Assembly: GCF_002240415.1 (NCBI RefSeq)
Contig: NZ_CP020028.1
Coordinates: forward strand, 3,807,501 to 3,871,500
Source: Paenibacillus kribbensis
GTDB taxonomy: Bacteria > Bacillota > Bacilli > Paenibacillales > Paenibacillaceae
Length of the DNA stretch: 64,000 nucleotides
Direction: 5' to 3'
Position 1 is the stretch's first letter; each line of letters opens with the position of its first letter. Of this stretch, positions 1 through 8,686 are shown piece by piece. Below the pieces are notes generated by a model. The model had not been told where the DNA came from and searched no databases. It saw nothing but the letters and a program-made list of their open reading frames with translations. The translations under genes and the position numbers were made by a program.

Positions 1-939
1 TAGCGCAATAAGACTGTAACCTATAATCTCCGAAACCATTCCAAGAATTGCTATCTGTGCATCACTAAGTTTTTTCAAAAGCTTTGGCATGATGAAACCT
101 TGTGAAATGATGTCTTGGACGCCCATAATTGAAAACATAAGTCCGATTAGTGCAGGCGCCCAATTGAACGTATCTATTGTAAATTGTGAAAAAACTGCCT
201 GTAGAGATCCGTTGGGTATCCAAAGTAAGAACGCTGAGAAAAGTAGCCTTTTTAAGTTTTTTATGGAGAGTATGTTTACAAGCTGTATGAATGGATTCAA
301 CCTCACTAGAGTAATCTCTTTCAGTCTATTGTTCTTTTCAAGACTCTCAGGCATAAAAAAGTATCCATAAACAACATTTAATAAAGTTATTATTGCACCA
401 AAATACATTGGTGCAGAATAACCAAACTTGGCAATCAACCCGCCTAGAGCTGGGCCAATGGCGGAGCCTACACCTGCAACCGCACTCACCCACCCAAAGT
501 ATTTGGTGCGCTGTTCTCCAGGAGTGATGTCTGCAAAATATGCGAAGAGAGTGCTTATGCTCCCGCCTGCTATACCTTCTATTATGCGCCCGGCAAATAG
601 TACCCATAGAGCTCCTCCCATGGCAAAAACGAAGTACCCGATTGCGGAACCCAAAAGGCATACTAAGAGTAATGGACGACGGCCATATCTGTCGCTCAAA
701 GCTCCAAGTCCGGGGGCCGCAAAAAACACGCAGACTGCATAAACAGAGGTCAGCAGCGTGACAACTATAGCTTGATCTCCCGGATTGCTTATATAAGGCT
801 GCACCAAGAATGGGACGACAGGTGTTATGATACTGAAGCCTATTCCGCAAAGAAACACAGACATAAGACCGAATATTAAAGCCTTTTTATCTACGGCTTG
901 TTTTGTGTTCTGTTCATTGTATGATCTAAATTTGAACAC
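1..939 (-). CDS. MFS drug-efflux transporter, C-terminus cut by window edge
   Basis: Partial gene: 313 codons are visible and the frame runs off the left edge. Translation shows hydrophobic segments typical of a 12-TM major facilitator protein. The loop 2-3 signature GALSDRYGRRPLL follows TM2, as in TetA-like H+ antiporters. I chose the GTG at 937-939, which has GAGGAGAG 7 bases upstream; no in-frame ATG lies near that ribosome site. It would export small toxic compounds across the cytoplasmic membrane; the substrate cannot be told. A marR-type gene lies directly upstream on the same strand, with two operator-like palindromes in the gap, so induction by a MarR ligand is likely. The family call is firm; the efflux role is inference. 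Confidence 0.88.
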   Translation of the reverse strand, partial: MFKFRSYNEQNTKQAVDKKALIFGLMSVFLCGIGFSIITPVVPFLVQPYISNPGDQAIVVTLLTSVYAVCVFFAAPGLGALSDRYGRRPLLLVCLLGSAIGYFVFAMGGALWVLFAGRIIEGIAGGSISTLFAYFADITPGEQRTKYFGWVSAVAGVGSAIGPALGGLIAKFGYSAPMYFGAIITLLNVVYGYFFMPESLEKNNRLKEITLVRLNPFIQLVNILSIKNLKRLLFSAFLLWIPNGSLQAVFSQFTIDTFNWAPALIGLMFSIMGVQDIISQGFIMPKLLKKLSDAQIAILGMVSEIIGYSLIAL

Positions 940-963
940 TTAAATTCTCTCCTCAAAAGTTAT

Positions 964-989
964 AATTTAGCTTCCTCGGAAGCAAAATT
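964..989. promoter_or_regulatory. MarR-type operator, copy 1
   Basis: Imperfect 26-bp palindrome centred at 976.5 with the core GCTTCCTCGGAAGC and flanking AATTT/AAATT; 11 of 13 positions pair. It sits just upstream of the transporter start, where a bound MarR dimer would block its promoter. The same core recurs 36 bp away. Confidence 0.65.
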
Positions 990-997
990 ATCGTATC

Positions 998-1027
998 ATT
1001 ATTTTGCTTCCTTGGCAACAAAATAAT
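998..1027. promoter_or_regulatory. MarR-type operator, copy 2
   Basis: Imperfect 30-bp palindrome centred at 1012.5: ATTATTTTG on the left and CAAAATAAT on the right around CTTCCTTGGCAA; 12 of 15 positions pair. It shares TTTNGCTTCCT with copy 1. The 36-bp centre spacing places the two sites close to one DNA face. Confidence 0.6.
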
Positions 1028-1030
1028 AGC

Positions 1031-1068
1031 AATAAAAATGCAGCCTGTTCTCAATAGAGCCCGGCTGC
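1031..1068 (-). terminator. Rho-independent terminator after the marR gene
   Basis: On the minus strand GCAGCC (rc of 1063-1068) pairs with GGCTGC (rc of 1040-1045), followed by ATTTTTATT. It would separate marR transcription from the transporter, which then needs its own promoter near the two operators. Confidence 0.6.
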
Positions 1069-1095
1069 CTGTGGTTTGATTTTCATTATTCAAAT

Positions 1096-1569
1096 TTATT
1101 CCGACTTCATATCTATACCCTGTTTCTTTATTTCCGCATCCAAATGCCTACTATACTTTTCCATGAAGCTAAGCATACTGTCAAATTGTTCCTCGGTTAC
1201 CTGCTCAAATACGGCTTTATCCCGCTCTTGAAACTCTTTGTGCAATTCCTCATGGATTTTATAAATTACTTTCCCTTGTTCAGTAAGCCTAAAATAGATT
1301 TCTTTCTTGTTATCCGGCTTCTGATAGCTTTCGATAATGCCTTTTTTTATGAGCTTCTTAGTTATTTTACTTATGGCACCGCTAGTCATATAAAGGGACT
1401 CCGCAAGTTTTGTCACGTTGGAATCCACATTTCTTTCAATGTATTCGATGCAATGTACTTCAGAAGACTTATAACCCTTAAGACTGTCTTCCATCTTAGA
1501 CTTATTAAGCCAAACCATCTTGTTGAATAAGTCCCTGAACCTCATTATGACCAGTTCTTCTTTGTTCAT
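1096..1569 (-). CDS. MarR-family transcriptional regulator
   Basis: 157 residues, usual MarR length. A winged helix-turn-helix is visible around residues 40-95 (SNVTKLAESLYMTSGAISK then LIKKGIIESYQKPDNKKEI wing and FRLTEQG). Helical ends would form the dimer interface. A longer frame starts at 1602, but I chose the ATG at 1569 because GGGAGG lies about 7 bases upstream. These proteins repress neighbouring efflux or stress genes and release DNA on binding small phenolic or lipophilic ligands. It is encoded directly upstream of an MFS pump, its likely target. The Lys/Glu-rich composition and low GC of this pair differ from the core genes to the right, hinting at later acquisition. Confidence 0.9.
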   Translation of the reverse strand: MNKEELVIMRFRDLFNKMVWLNKSKMEDSLKGYKSSEVHCIEYIERNVDSNVTKLAESLYMTSGAISKITKKLIKKGIIESYQKPDNKKEIYFRLTEQGKVIYKIHEELHKEFQERDKAVFEQVTEEQFDSMLSFMEKYSRHLDAEIKKQGIDMKSE

Positions 1570-1715
1570 GGCCTGTCCTCCCACCCGTTGGTGCATTAGC
1601 AATATTAAAATAATTATTTTTAAAATGGAATTGACCTTGTCCTCTACCTTACCAAAAACAAAAACAGAGTGGTAGTCCTGCTCCCACCCCGAAAATTTAT
1701 AAATTCTATAATGTC

Positions 1716-1742
1716 AAAAAAAACGGCATTTCTGCCGTTTTT
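1716..1742 (-). terminator. Terminator of the tRNA operon
   Basis: Minus strand reads AAAACGGCAGAAATGCCGTT followed by a run of T. The 8-bp stem, short loop and U-tract form a standard intrinsic terminator just after tRNA-Lys. Confidence 0.9.
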
Positions 1743-1750
1743 CTAAAGGA

Positions 1751-1823
<73 letters not shown>

Positions 1824-1836
1824 ATAATCAAAATAT

Positions 1837-1912
1837 TGGTGGAGCCTAGGGGGATCGAACCCCTGACCTCATCGCTGCCAGCGATGCGCTCTCCCAGCTG
1901 AGCTAAGGCCCC
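1837..1912 (-). tRNA. tRNA-Ala (anticodon GGC)
   Basis: Minus strand cloverleaf: acceptor GGGGCCT with AGGCTCC, D arm TAGCTCAGCTGGGAGAGC, anticodon loop CTGGCAG giving GGC, T arm GGTTCGATCC. Unlike the neighbouring tRNA-Lys, the 3' CCA is encoded. It is cotranscribed first, with tRNA-Lys 13 bp downstream. Confidence 0.95.
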
Positions 1913-1949
1913 ATTTTTTGTAATTAAAAACGTTTCAAGCGACTTCTAT

Positions 1950-1978
1950 ATCATATAAAATATTGTACCCTTTGTCAA
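1950..1978 (-). promoter_or_regulatory. Sigma-A promoter of the tRNA operon
   Basis: Minus strand: TTGACA (rc of 1973-1978), exactly 17 bp, then TATGAT (rc of 1950-1955). A near-consensus vegetative promoter about 35 bp before tRNA-Ala, as expected for stable RNA genes. Confidence 0.85.
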
Positions 1979-2035
1979 TACTTTTATAAAAAAATTATAA
2001 TCATCTCCCACCATTACCCAAGATACAGGCAGCGA

Positions 2036-2503
2036 TCAGTCGCTGGCTGTATCTTTGGATAACAGTGTTTTCAGTTCCTTCATAAACATGTTAATGTCTT
2101 TGAACTGTCGATAGACGGACGCAAAGCGTACGTAAGCGACTTCATCCACAGGGTAGAGCTGTTCCATGACCAGCTCACCGATCTGCTGGCTGTCCACCTC
2201 GGTGGCAGCCGTGTTGCGGATGGCATTTTCCACCTGGGACACGATTAAATCCAGTTGCTCGACCGATACAGGACGCTTCTCACAGGCACGGATAAGACCG
2301 CGCAGCATTTTATCACGACTGAACTCTTCACGGCTTCCATCCTTCTTGATAACCATCAAAGGGGTCTCCTCCACCATTTCAAAGGTGGTAAAACGCCTGG
2401 CACACTGCTCACATTCACGACGGCGGCGAATGGACTTGTTATCATTCGCAGGCCGCGAATCCAACACCTTCGTCCCATTGTAAGCACAATACGGACATTT
2501 CAT
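2036..2503 (-). CDS. nrdR: Transcriptional repressor NrdR of ribonucleotide reductase genes
   Basis: 155 residues, the usual NrdR length. The N-terminal zinc ribbon has CPYC at residues 3-6 and CEQC near 31-34, with the conserved [17 protein letters not shown] block. An ATP-cone follows (about residues 49-139; [19 protein letters not shown]). NrdR senses the ATP/dATP balance and represses nrd operons through NrdR boxes. AAGGAAG lies upstream of the ATG. In B. subtilis nrdR lies close to the polA-mutM-coaE group, as here. A hairpin (about 2022-2057) spans the stop codon but lacks a close T-run, so I do not call it a terminator. Confidence 0.97.
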   Translation of the reverse strand: MKCPYCAYNGTKVLDSRPANDNKSIRRRRECEQCARRFTTFEMVEETPLMVIKKDGSREEFSRDKMLRGLIRACEKRPVSVEQLDLIVSQVENAIRNTAATEVDSQQIGELVMEQLYPVDEVAYVRFASVYRQFKDINMFMKELKTLLSKDTASD

Positions 2504-2547
2504 AATATCATCACTTCCTTTTTCCAGTAAATTCCCGTTACTTTACA

Positions 2548-2577
2548 GTAATAATTTTGTCGAAACAGATCATAATA
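2548..2577 (+). promoter_or_regulatory. Sigma-G-like promoter of the SASP gene
   Basis: GTAATA at 2548-2553, 17 bp, then CATAATA at 2571-2577. This resembles the forespore sigma-G pattern (TGAATA/CATNNTA) and lies 31 bp before the SASP start. Pattern matching by eye, moderate support. Confidence 0.5.
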
Positions 2578-2608
2578 TGTTTACCACGTCGCGAGGAGGT
2601 GAACAACA

Positions 2609-2833
2609 ATGGCACAAGGAAACTCTGGCAACTCCAACAACCTGGTAGTCAACAAAGCCTCCGGCGCTCTGGAGCAAATGAAATATGAAATCGCTCAAGA
2701 GCTGGGTATCAGCATTCCTCAAGATGGATACCAAGGTAACATGACTTCCTATGAGAACGGTTCGCTCGGGGGCTATATCACAAAACGCCTCGTAACGATC
2801 GCCGAACAACAATTGGCAGGTCAATACCAATAA
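2609..2833 (+). CDS. Alpha/beta-type small acid-soluble spore protein
   Basis: 74 residues. Two family blocks are present: the germination-protease region around KYEIAQELGI (residues 25-34) and the C-terminal GSLGGYITKRLVTIAEQQL. The N-terminus is Asn/Ser/Gly rich. These proteins coat spore DNA in the forespore, protect it from UV and heat, and are degraded by GPR at germination. A strong GAGGAGGTG site precedes the ATG. A sigma-G-like promoter lies upstream and a terminator downstream, so the gene is a monocistronic unit on the strand opposite its neighbours. Confidence 0.96.
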   Translation: MAQGNSGNSNNLVVNKASGALEQMKYEIAQELGISIPQDGYQGNMTSYENGSLGGYITKRLVTIAEQQLAGQYQ

Positions 2834-2869
2834 TCTCGGTATCAATGTAGATGTTACCAAAAAGTGTAC

Positions 2870-2907
2870 GGATAGGCTGTGAAGTACAGCCTGTCCTGCG
2901 CTTTTTT
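2870..2907 (+). terminator. Terminator of the SASP gene
   Basis: GGATAGGCTGTGAAGTACAG pairs with the following CCTGTCC arm, then CTTTTTTC. Strong intrinsic terminator. Confidence 0.85.
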
Positions 2908-2949
2908 CATTTTAAAGGCAAAAGGCCCATATTGTCATTCACTTGTCAC

Positions 2950-3513
2950 TCAAAACTCATTATAAATTTTTGTATATTGCCTGTAATAGTAAATGACTCG
3001 CTGCACATAATGCCGTGTCTCACCAAAGGGAATTTGTTTAATGGACTCTTCCTTTCCATCCCACACTCCCTTGTTCAGCCACTCTTGAACTTTTCCTGGT
3101 CCTGCATTGTAAGCAGCTACGACCGCTACCGGATTATCTTGAAATTTAGTAGACAGATTATGCAAATACCAGGTTCCCAGTTCAATGTTGGTCCCCGGCT
3201 CATGCTTTACATTGTCAAGCGGCACCTTCTGAACCTGAGCACTGTCCATAATCCAATTGGCGGTATCAGGCATAATCTGCATAAGCCCCAATGCGCCTTT
3301 GTTTGACTGCTTACTGGTTTTGAAATTCGTTTCGACACGGATAATAGACGCCACCAAGAAAGGGTCTACTTGATACGTCTGCGAATACTGCCGAATTTCA
3401 TCCTTATACTGAATCGGATAAAACCACGACATCCAATTGGAACTGAAAAACAGAATCAAAACAAAACCGACAAACAAAGCGAGCAGGACTCTTTTTTTAC
3501 GCAGTATGTTCAT
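2950..3513 (-). CDS. Membrane-anchored lytic transglycosylase (SLT domain)
   Basis: 187 residues from the ATG at 3513; seven further codons upstream are open, but this ATG overlaps the coaE stop as ATGA and has AAAGGGA in front. One N-terminal membrane segment (VLLALFVGFVLILFFSSN, about residues 8-26) anchors the protein outside. The SLT domain follows: catalytic Glu in ASIIRVETNF, then GALGLMQIMPDTA and VAAYNAGPGKVQEW. It cleaves the MurNAc-GlcNAc bond in peptidoglycan to a 1,6-anhydro product. It is the last gene of the polA-mutM-ytaF-coaE operon and is translationally coupled to coaE. A role in growth or spore wall remodelling is inference. Confidence 0.92.
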   Translation of the reverse strand: MNILRKKRVLLALFVGFVLILFFSSNWMSWFYPIQYKDEIRQYSQTYQVDPFLVASIIRVETNFKTSKQSNKGALGLMQIMPDTANWIMDSAQVQKVPLDNVKHEPGTNIELGTWYLHNLSTKFQDNPVAVVAAYNAGPGKVQEWLNKGVWDGKEESIKQIPFGETRHYVQRVIYYYRQYTKIYNEF

Positions 3514-4106
3514 GCAAGTCCCTTTCGCTGCCAAAATAGCTCAATTTGCCGTTCTGTTTCAGCCAGTGTTCCACTGTTATCAATGACGATATCGGCCATG
3601 CTTCTTTTTTGTTCGATATCCATTTGCGCAGACAATCGAAGTCCGGCTTGTTCCTCTGTCAGTCCATCTCTAAGCATCAGACGCTGGAGCTGAACTTCAC
3701 GCGGTACATACACAACCATAATTTCCTTGTACAAGCTCTCCAGCCCGGACTCATACAATAACGGGATATCCGCCAACACAAGCTTGTCCGGCTGCTCCCG
3801 TTCGTAAGCTACCATACGCAAACGCATCTCCTCACGTATCGCAGGATGAGTAATATCATTAAGCGCCTGTCGCTGGGCAGGGTCTGCAAATACAATCTCG
3901 CCCAGTTTTTTGCGATGCAGAGTTCCGTCGCTGTTCATCACAGCTTGTCCAAAATGCTGTATGACCGCCGCCAGCACCGGATGCCCCGGAAGCATGACTT
4001 CCCGGGCAATGGCATCTGCGTCGATCAGCAGCGCACCCTTGGCGACCAAAAGAGCCGACACGGTGCTTTTTCCGGTAGCAATCCCCCCGGTTAATCCGAT
4101 ATTCAT
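3510..4106 (-). CDS. coaE: Dephospho-CoA kinase
   Basis: 198 residues. P-loop GLTGGIATGKST at residues 4-15, conserved DADAIAREV, and the lid/CoA region LADIPLLYESGLE. Catalyses the last CoA biosynthesis step: ATP phosphorylates the 3'-hydroxyl of dephospho-CoA, in the cytoplasm. GAGGTG lies upstream of the ATG, 11 bases after the ytaF stop. The arrangement polA-mutM-ytaF-coaE equals that of B. subtilis. Confidence 0.97.
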   Translation of the reverse strand: MNIGLTGGIATGKSTVSALLVAKGALLIDADAIAREVMLPGHPVLAAVIQHFGQAVMNSDGTLHRKKLGEIVFADPAQRQALNDITHPAIREEMRLRMVAYEREQPDKLVLADIPLLYESGLESLYKEIMVVYVPREVQLQRLMLRDGLTEEQAGLRLSAQMDIEQKRSMADIVIDNSGTLAETERQIELFWQRKGLA

Positions 4107-4117
4107 GCTCTTTCACC

Positions 4118-4843
4118 TCATAACAGCTTCAATATGCCCATCATAATCAGTAATAATGCGGGTAACACACCCAGCGCCTTCATAAATCGGAATGCCGACA
4201 GGAAGAAGCCTGCCTTCATCCCTACGATCAAAAACGTCCCGCTGAATAATGTAATAGCCATCGCTGTAGATAGGGGTTGGAAACCCAGCATGGCTGCCCC
4301 TAACCCTGCTCCAAACGCATCGACCGATAAGGCGATGCCTAGCCAAACCGCTTCCATGGCAGATATACTGCCGGAACGGTCCGTATCTGCCGCAGACGGA
4401 CTTCGAAGAATACGAATAACAAGGCCCCATTTGCGGAACTCCAGCGAAAATACGGTTCGTTCCTGCTGTATCTCTAAAGTTTCCGAAGGAGCTTCGGCTG
4501 TTTCCGTACCCTCTACATTTTTATTCTGGTCCAGAACAGATCCGCTCACAGGATCGTCCGTCAAATCCTCTTTGCGATGCAGGGCTTGAATCAAAGAATA
4601 GCAGCCAATACAGATCAGAATAACAGCACCGAGAACAGTCGTATATACAGGAGACAGGACACGGGATAGTAATGCGCCGAGCTGCATCGATAGGCCAATC
4701 ACCAGACCTGAACATACAGAAATGATGGCAATCGACAACAGTGGAATTTTCATCTTGCGCAGACCATATGTAACACCGACTCCAAAACTGTCCAAACTTA
4801 GTGCAAATGCCAGTAACAGCAGGGCCCCCCAATGATTAGGCAC
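4118..4843 (-). CDS. ytaF: Sporulation membrane protein YtaF (MntP-like fold)
   Basis: 241 residues, GTG start with GGAGGG 7 bases upstream. Two homologous halves: LLLAFALSLDSFGVGVTYGL near residue 8 and VWLGIALSVDAFGAGLGAAML near residue 165, each with the conserved Asp of the MntP/YtaF family, joined by a hydrophilic loop (about residues 90-150). About six membrane helices. The family includes manganese exporters; YtaF itself is annotated as a sporulation membrane protein, substrate unknown. Operon position and synteny with B. subtilis support the name. Confidence 0.9.
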   Translation of the reverse strand: MPNHWGALLLLAFALSLDSFGVGVTYGLRKMKIPLLSIAIISVCSGLVIGLSMQLGALLSRVLSPVYTTVLGAVILICIGCYSLIQALHRKEDLTDDPVSGSVLDQNKNVEGTETAEAPSETLEIQQERTVFSLEFRKWGLVIRILRSPSAADTDRSGSISAMEAVWLGIALSVDAFGAGLGAAMLGFQPLSTAMAITLFSGTFLIVGMKAGFFLSAFRFMKALGVLPALLLIMMGILKLL

Positions 4844-4953
4844 TCCAATTCCCTCCCATGCGAAGGAAGGGCCTTACAACAGCCGAAGCCCTTCGCAGTA
4901 TTGGTACTTGGAACAATATATGAGAAGGATGGGCTTGGTGTGACTATACCTGC

Positions 4954-5784
4954 TTAATGCAGAGGCTGGCAGACCGGGCAATGATGCGTGCCACGTCCGG
5001 CCACGACAGATTTTTCGATCAATGTACCACAGTTTACACACGGCTTTGCATTACGTCCGTAAATTTGCAGCTGATGCTGAAAGCCGCCCGTTTTACCCTG
5101 TCCGTTAACGAACGATTTGATGGATGAGCCTCCAACCTGAATCGACGCGCCCAGTGTGGAGACAATAGCTTCATGCAGAACATGAAATTGACTATCAGTC
5201 AGGCTTTTTGCCGGCTGTGCCGGATGAATGCCCGCCTTAAACAACGATTCATCTACATAAATATTCCCGATACCTACAACATATGACTGATTTAACAGCG
5301 CGGCCTTGATCGAAGTCGAACGAGTTCCGACAGCGTCACGCAGCATTTCCGGTGTAAAGGACTCGTCCATCGGCTCCAAGCCGAGCTTGTTCAGCGGCTT
5401 TTCCAGCAAATCCTGTCCTGCTGGAAATAAGTGCATCGTACCAAACTGGCGCACATCCTGATAACGCAGCTCCGTACCATCTTTAAAATGAAAGATGACA
5501 TGGGTATGCTTTTCCACAGGATCATCCTGTGAATAAAGCCCATAGCGCCCTTCCATTCTAAGATGGGAGACCAGCACCAGCCCGTCCAGCAAAATCCGCA
5601 GAAACTTCCCGCGTCTCTCTACGCCCGTAATCCGGTGGCCGGCCAATTCCATCGCAAAAGCATGGATATCATCGGGCCGTTGAATGATGCGCGGCAAATT
5701 TACGGTCACATGATCTATATGTTTGTCAACGATAAGCTCGTTAAGTGTTCGTTTAATGGTTTCTACTTCCGGTAGTTCCGGCAT
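4954..5784 (-). CDS. mutM: Formamidopyrimidine-DNA glycosylase
   Basis: 276 residues. Starts MPELPEVETIKR, where the N-terminal Pro and Glu3 are catalytic. The H2TH domain is seen around SYVVGIGNIYVDESLF, followed by a C-terminal zinc finger (CVNCGTLIEKS...CPVC). Removes 8-oxoguanine and formamidopyrimidines from DNA and nicks the abasic site by beta,delta-elimination. GAGGTG precedes the ATG. It follows polA by about 70 bp, a common repair/replication pairing in Bacilli. Confidence 0.98.
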   Translation of the reverse strand: MPELPEVETIKRTLNELIVDKHIDHVTVNLPRIIQRPDDIHAFAMELAGHRITGVERRGKFLRILLDGLVLVSHLRMEGRYGLYSQDDPVEKHTHVIFHFKDGTELRYQDVRQFGTMHLFPAGQDLLEKPLNKLGLEPMDESFTPEMLRDAVGTRSTSIKAALLNQSYVVGIGNIYVDESLFKAGIHPAQPAKSLTDSQFHVLHEAIVSTLGASIQVGGSSIKSFVNGQGKTGGFQHQLQIYGRNAKPCVNCGTLIEKSVVAGRGTHHCPVCQPLH

Positions 5785-5855
5785 GATGTCTTCACCTCAC
5801 CCTATATTATAGCGGAAGTAGCGTCAAAATGGGACTATCTACTCATTGAAAAATC

Positions 5856-8510
5856 TTACTTCGCTTCATACCAATTGAAACCGTAGCTTACTTCTGCTTT
5901 AAGTGGCACAGACAGCTTCAATGCAGCCTCCATTGTAGCCGGGACAAGCTCTTTCATCGTCTCTATTTCCTCAGGCGGAACCTCAAACACAAGCTCATCA
6001 TGCACTTGAAGCAGCATACGGCTGCGAAGACCGCGTTCTCGAAGCGCTGCGTCCATCTGCACCATCGCGAGCTTGATAATATCGGCGGCTGTACCCTGAA
6101 TCGGCGTATTCATCGCTGTACGCTCCGCGAATGAACGCAGGTTGAAATTGCTGGCGTTGATTTCCGGCAAATAGCGTCTGCGTTCCAGCAGCGTTTTTAC
6201 GTAACCGTCCCGCTTCGCATCCCTTACAATATCATCCATATAACGGCGAACGCCCTGGAACACGTCAAAATACTGGTCAATAAAGCGAGCCGCTTCCTTG
6301 CGCGTAATATTCAGGTTTTGCGACAGGCCGTAGTCGCTGATCCCGTAAACAATCCCAAAGTTGACCGCCTTGGCAGAACGCCGCATATTCGAGTCCACAT
6401 CTTCCGCCGGAACACCGAACACATCGGATGCAGTCTTGGTATGGATGTCCATATCGTGGACAAAGGCTTCCTTCAAACGCTCATCATCCGAAATATCAGC
6501 GAGTACCCGCAGCTCGATCTGTGAGTAGTCTGCTGCCAAAATAGACCAGCCCGGCTCCGACGGCACAAATACTTTGCGAAGTTTGCGTCCTTCTTCGAGA
6601 CGAATCGGAATGTTTTGCAAATTTGGAAATTGACTGCTCAAGCGTCCAGTTGCTGCAACCGTCTGCCGGAAATACGTATGCACTTTACCCGTTTTCTCCG
6701 AAATTTCTTTCAACAATCCTTCGACATACGTCGACTGGAGCTTCGCAATGGTGCGGTACTGCAAAATGTTTTGCACAATATCATGGTAAGGGGCCAGCTT
6801 TTCCAGCACCTCCGCATCGGTCGAGTAACCGGTTTTTGTCTTTTTAATGACAGGCAAGCCAAGCTTATCAAACAAAATCTCACCCAACTGCTTGGGCGAA
6901 TTCAGGTTGAACTCTACACCGGCAATGCTATAAATCTCACCCACTAGCGTTGCAATCTGGGCTTCAAATTCTTTACCCAAAGCGCGCAGTTCCTCTACGT
7001 TCACCATAACCCCCTGCTTTTCCATATCCGCCAAAATGCGGGACAGCGGCATCTCCAGCTCATGGAACAGCTTGTGCATTTCCGTTTTTTCCAGCTCCGC
7101 CTGCTGCACGGGTACCAGCGCTTCGATCACCGCCGCCTTTCGTGCTACATGATCGGACAGTACATCCACTTCAGGAACTTTATATTTAGCGCCTTTACCG
7201 AACACTTCTTCATCTGGACGAATGGAGGACAGACCGTATTTGGCTGCCAATCCGCTGAGCGTCTGGTTCGCATCGGTCGGGTCCAGCAAGTATCCGGCCA
7301 GCTGCACATCAAATTCGGCTCCGGCAAACTCAATTCCGTGCCAGTGCAGGGCCAAATCCGTACGATGCAGATCATGACCGCGTTTTTTGCGTTCAGCGTC
7401 AGCAAGCCATTCACGTACAGGCGCTGCTGCATCATTTTGCAGTACGTCCAGTGTCATAAAAAACTGCCGTCCCGCTGCGGCAAATATCAGCCCTACGATT
7501 TCAGCACTATGCGGATTGTCACCATGCGTCTCAACATGCAGCAGATCCACATGATCCAGTACTTCTATCAATTCGCTCATCCGCTGTTCATCCAGCACGG
7601 TCACGTCAGCCACAGCTTCCTCTACGTCTACCCCCGCACTGCCAACCTCGCCCGAAAGGGATAAGCGTTCCAGCAAGGACTTGAACTCCAGCTTCGCCAG
7701 CGCAGGTCCGGCCGTTTCTGTCTTTAGCCCGCTGAAGACGACATCTTCCAGTTGCTTGTCCAGCGTTACATCTCGATAAATGGTCGCTAATTCCTTGCTC
7801 ATTCGCGCATCGTCTGCATGCGTTTCAACGCGCTCCTTCATTTTGCCTTTCAGCTCGTCCGTATGCGCCAGCACCTCTTCGACCGATCCATATTGGTGCA
7901 GCAGCTTGAGCGCTGTTTTTTCCCCTACACCCGGAATTCCAGGAATATTGTCTGACGTATCGCCCATCAGGCCCTTAAGGTCGATAATTTGCAGCGGCTT
8001 CAAGCCGTAGCGTTCCTGAATCTGTTCAGGTCCGTACGTCTCCACCTCGGTAACCCCTTTGCGGGTCAAGCCGACAGTAACATGCTCCGAAGCCAACTGG
8101 AGCATATCCTTATCCCCGGTCACGACGAGCACATGGACACCCGCTTCGTCCGCTGTTTTGGACAGTGTGCCAATAATATCGTCTGCTTCATAGCCATCCA
8201 GTTCGAACTGGGCAATGCCGAAGGCAGTCAACAGCTCTTTGAGCAGTGGAAATTGCTGGGACAGCTCCGGCGGTGTTTTTTCCCGTCCGCCCTTGTAATC
8301 CTCGTATCCTTTATGGCGAAAAGTTATTTTCCCGGCATCAAAGGCAACCAGGATATGTGTCGGTTTGTGCTCCTCCAGGAGCCGCAATAACATCGTTGTA
8401 AATCCGTACACCGCGTTCGTCTGCTGTCCGCTCGAATTCGTTAACGGCGGCATTGCAAAAAACGCCCGGTATATAATACTGTTGCCATCTATAAGCATGA
8501 GTTTATCCAT
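5856..8510 (-). CDS. polA: DNA polymerase I
   Basis: 884 residues from the ATG at 8510, chosen because GAGGTG precedes it and it begins MDKLMLIDGNS as in homologues; an open stretch upstream to 8564 is probably not translated. Domains: 5'-3' exonuclease (1-~290), a degenerate 3'-5' exonuclease fold (~300-470) and the polymerase (~490-884) with DYSQIELRVLADIS, RRSAKAVNFGIVYG and HDELVFEVP. The 3'-5' site motif reads LLHVETHG instead of a DxE pair, so proofreading is probably lost, as in Bacillus Pol I. Works in Okazaki fragment maturation and excision repair. First gene of polA-mutM-ytaF-coaE-SLT. Confidence 0.98.
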   Translation of the reverse strand: MDKLMLIDGNSIIYRAFFAMPPLTNSSGQQTNAVYGFTTMLLRLLEEHKPTHILVAFDAGKITFRHKGYEDYKGGREKTPPELSQQFPLLKELLTAFGIAQFELDGYEADDIIGTLSKTADEAGVHVLVVTGDKDMLQLASEHVTVGLTRKGVTEVETYGPEQIQERYGLKPLQIIDLKGLMGDTSDNIPGIPGVGEKTALKLLHQYGSVEEVLAHTDELKGKMKERVETHADDARMSKELATIYRDVTLDKQLEDVVFSGLKTETAGPALAKLEFKSLLERLSLSGEVGSAGVDVEEAVADVTVLDEQRMSELIEVLDHVDLLHVETHGDNPHSAEIVGLIFAAAGRQFFMTLDVLQNDAAAPVREWLADAERKKRGHDLHRTDLALHWHGIEFAGAEFDVQLAGYLLDPTDANQTLSGLAAKYGLSSIRPDEEVFGKGAKYKVPEVDVLSDHVARKAAVIEALVPVQQAELEKTEMHKLFHELEMPLSRILADMEKQGVMVNVEELRALGKEFEAQIATLVGEIYSIAGVEFNLNSPKQLGEILFDKLGLPVIKKTKTGYSTDAEVLEKLAPYHDIVQNILQYRTIAKLQSTYVEGLLKEISEKTGKVHTYFRQTVAATGRLSSQFPNLQNIPIRLEEGRKLRKVFVPSEPGWSILAADYSQIELRVLADISDDERLKEAFVHDMDIHTKTASDVFGVPAEDVDSNMRRSAKAVNFGIVYGISDYGLSQNLNITRKEAARFIDQYFDVFQGVRRYMDDIVRDAKRDGYVKTLLERRRYLPEINASNFNLRSFAERTAMNTPIQGTAADIIKLAMVQMDAALRERGLRSRMLLQVHDELVFEVPPEEIETMKELVPATMEAALKLSVPLKAEVSYGFNWYEAK

Positions 8511-8601
8511 TTTGCACCTCGCAAGTTCATCAATACATTTGAAACGTTCATACGTTTTACGCATTCCTCTTCTATCTTAACATACAAGCCCCCTTTTTCA
8601 G

Positions 8602-8670
8602 AAAAAAAACGGCTGTTTCCTAACCAAATTCGCCTTTGCTCAAAGACAAGTCTGGGTCAGAAACAACCGC
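8602..8670 (-). terminator. Terminator of pstB1-phoU
   Basis: Minus strand CGGTTGTTTC pairs with GAAACAGCCG across a long loop, followed by TTTTTTTT. Placed directly after the phoU stop. Confidence 0.75.
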
Positions 8671-8686
8671 TATATACCCGATAGCT

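Noticed and set aside
347..850. 167-codon minus-strand frame at the left edge
   Set aside because: Out-of-frame shadow of the MFS transporter, which is read from the GTG at 939 and shows clear motifs.
2022..2057. Strong hairpin spanning the nrdR stop
   Set aside because: No T-run within a useful distance, so not called as a terminator.
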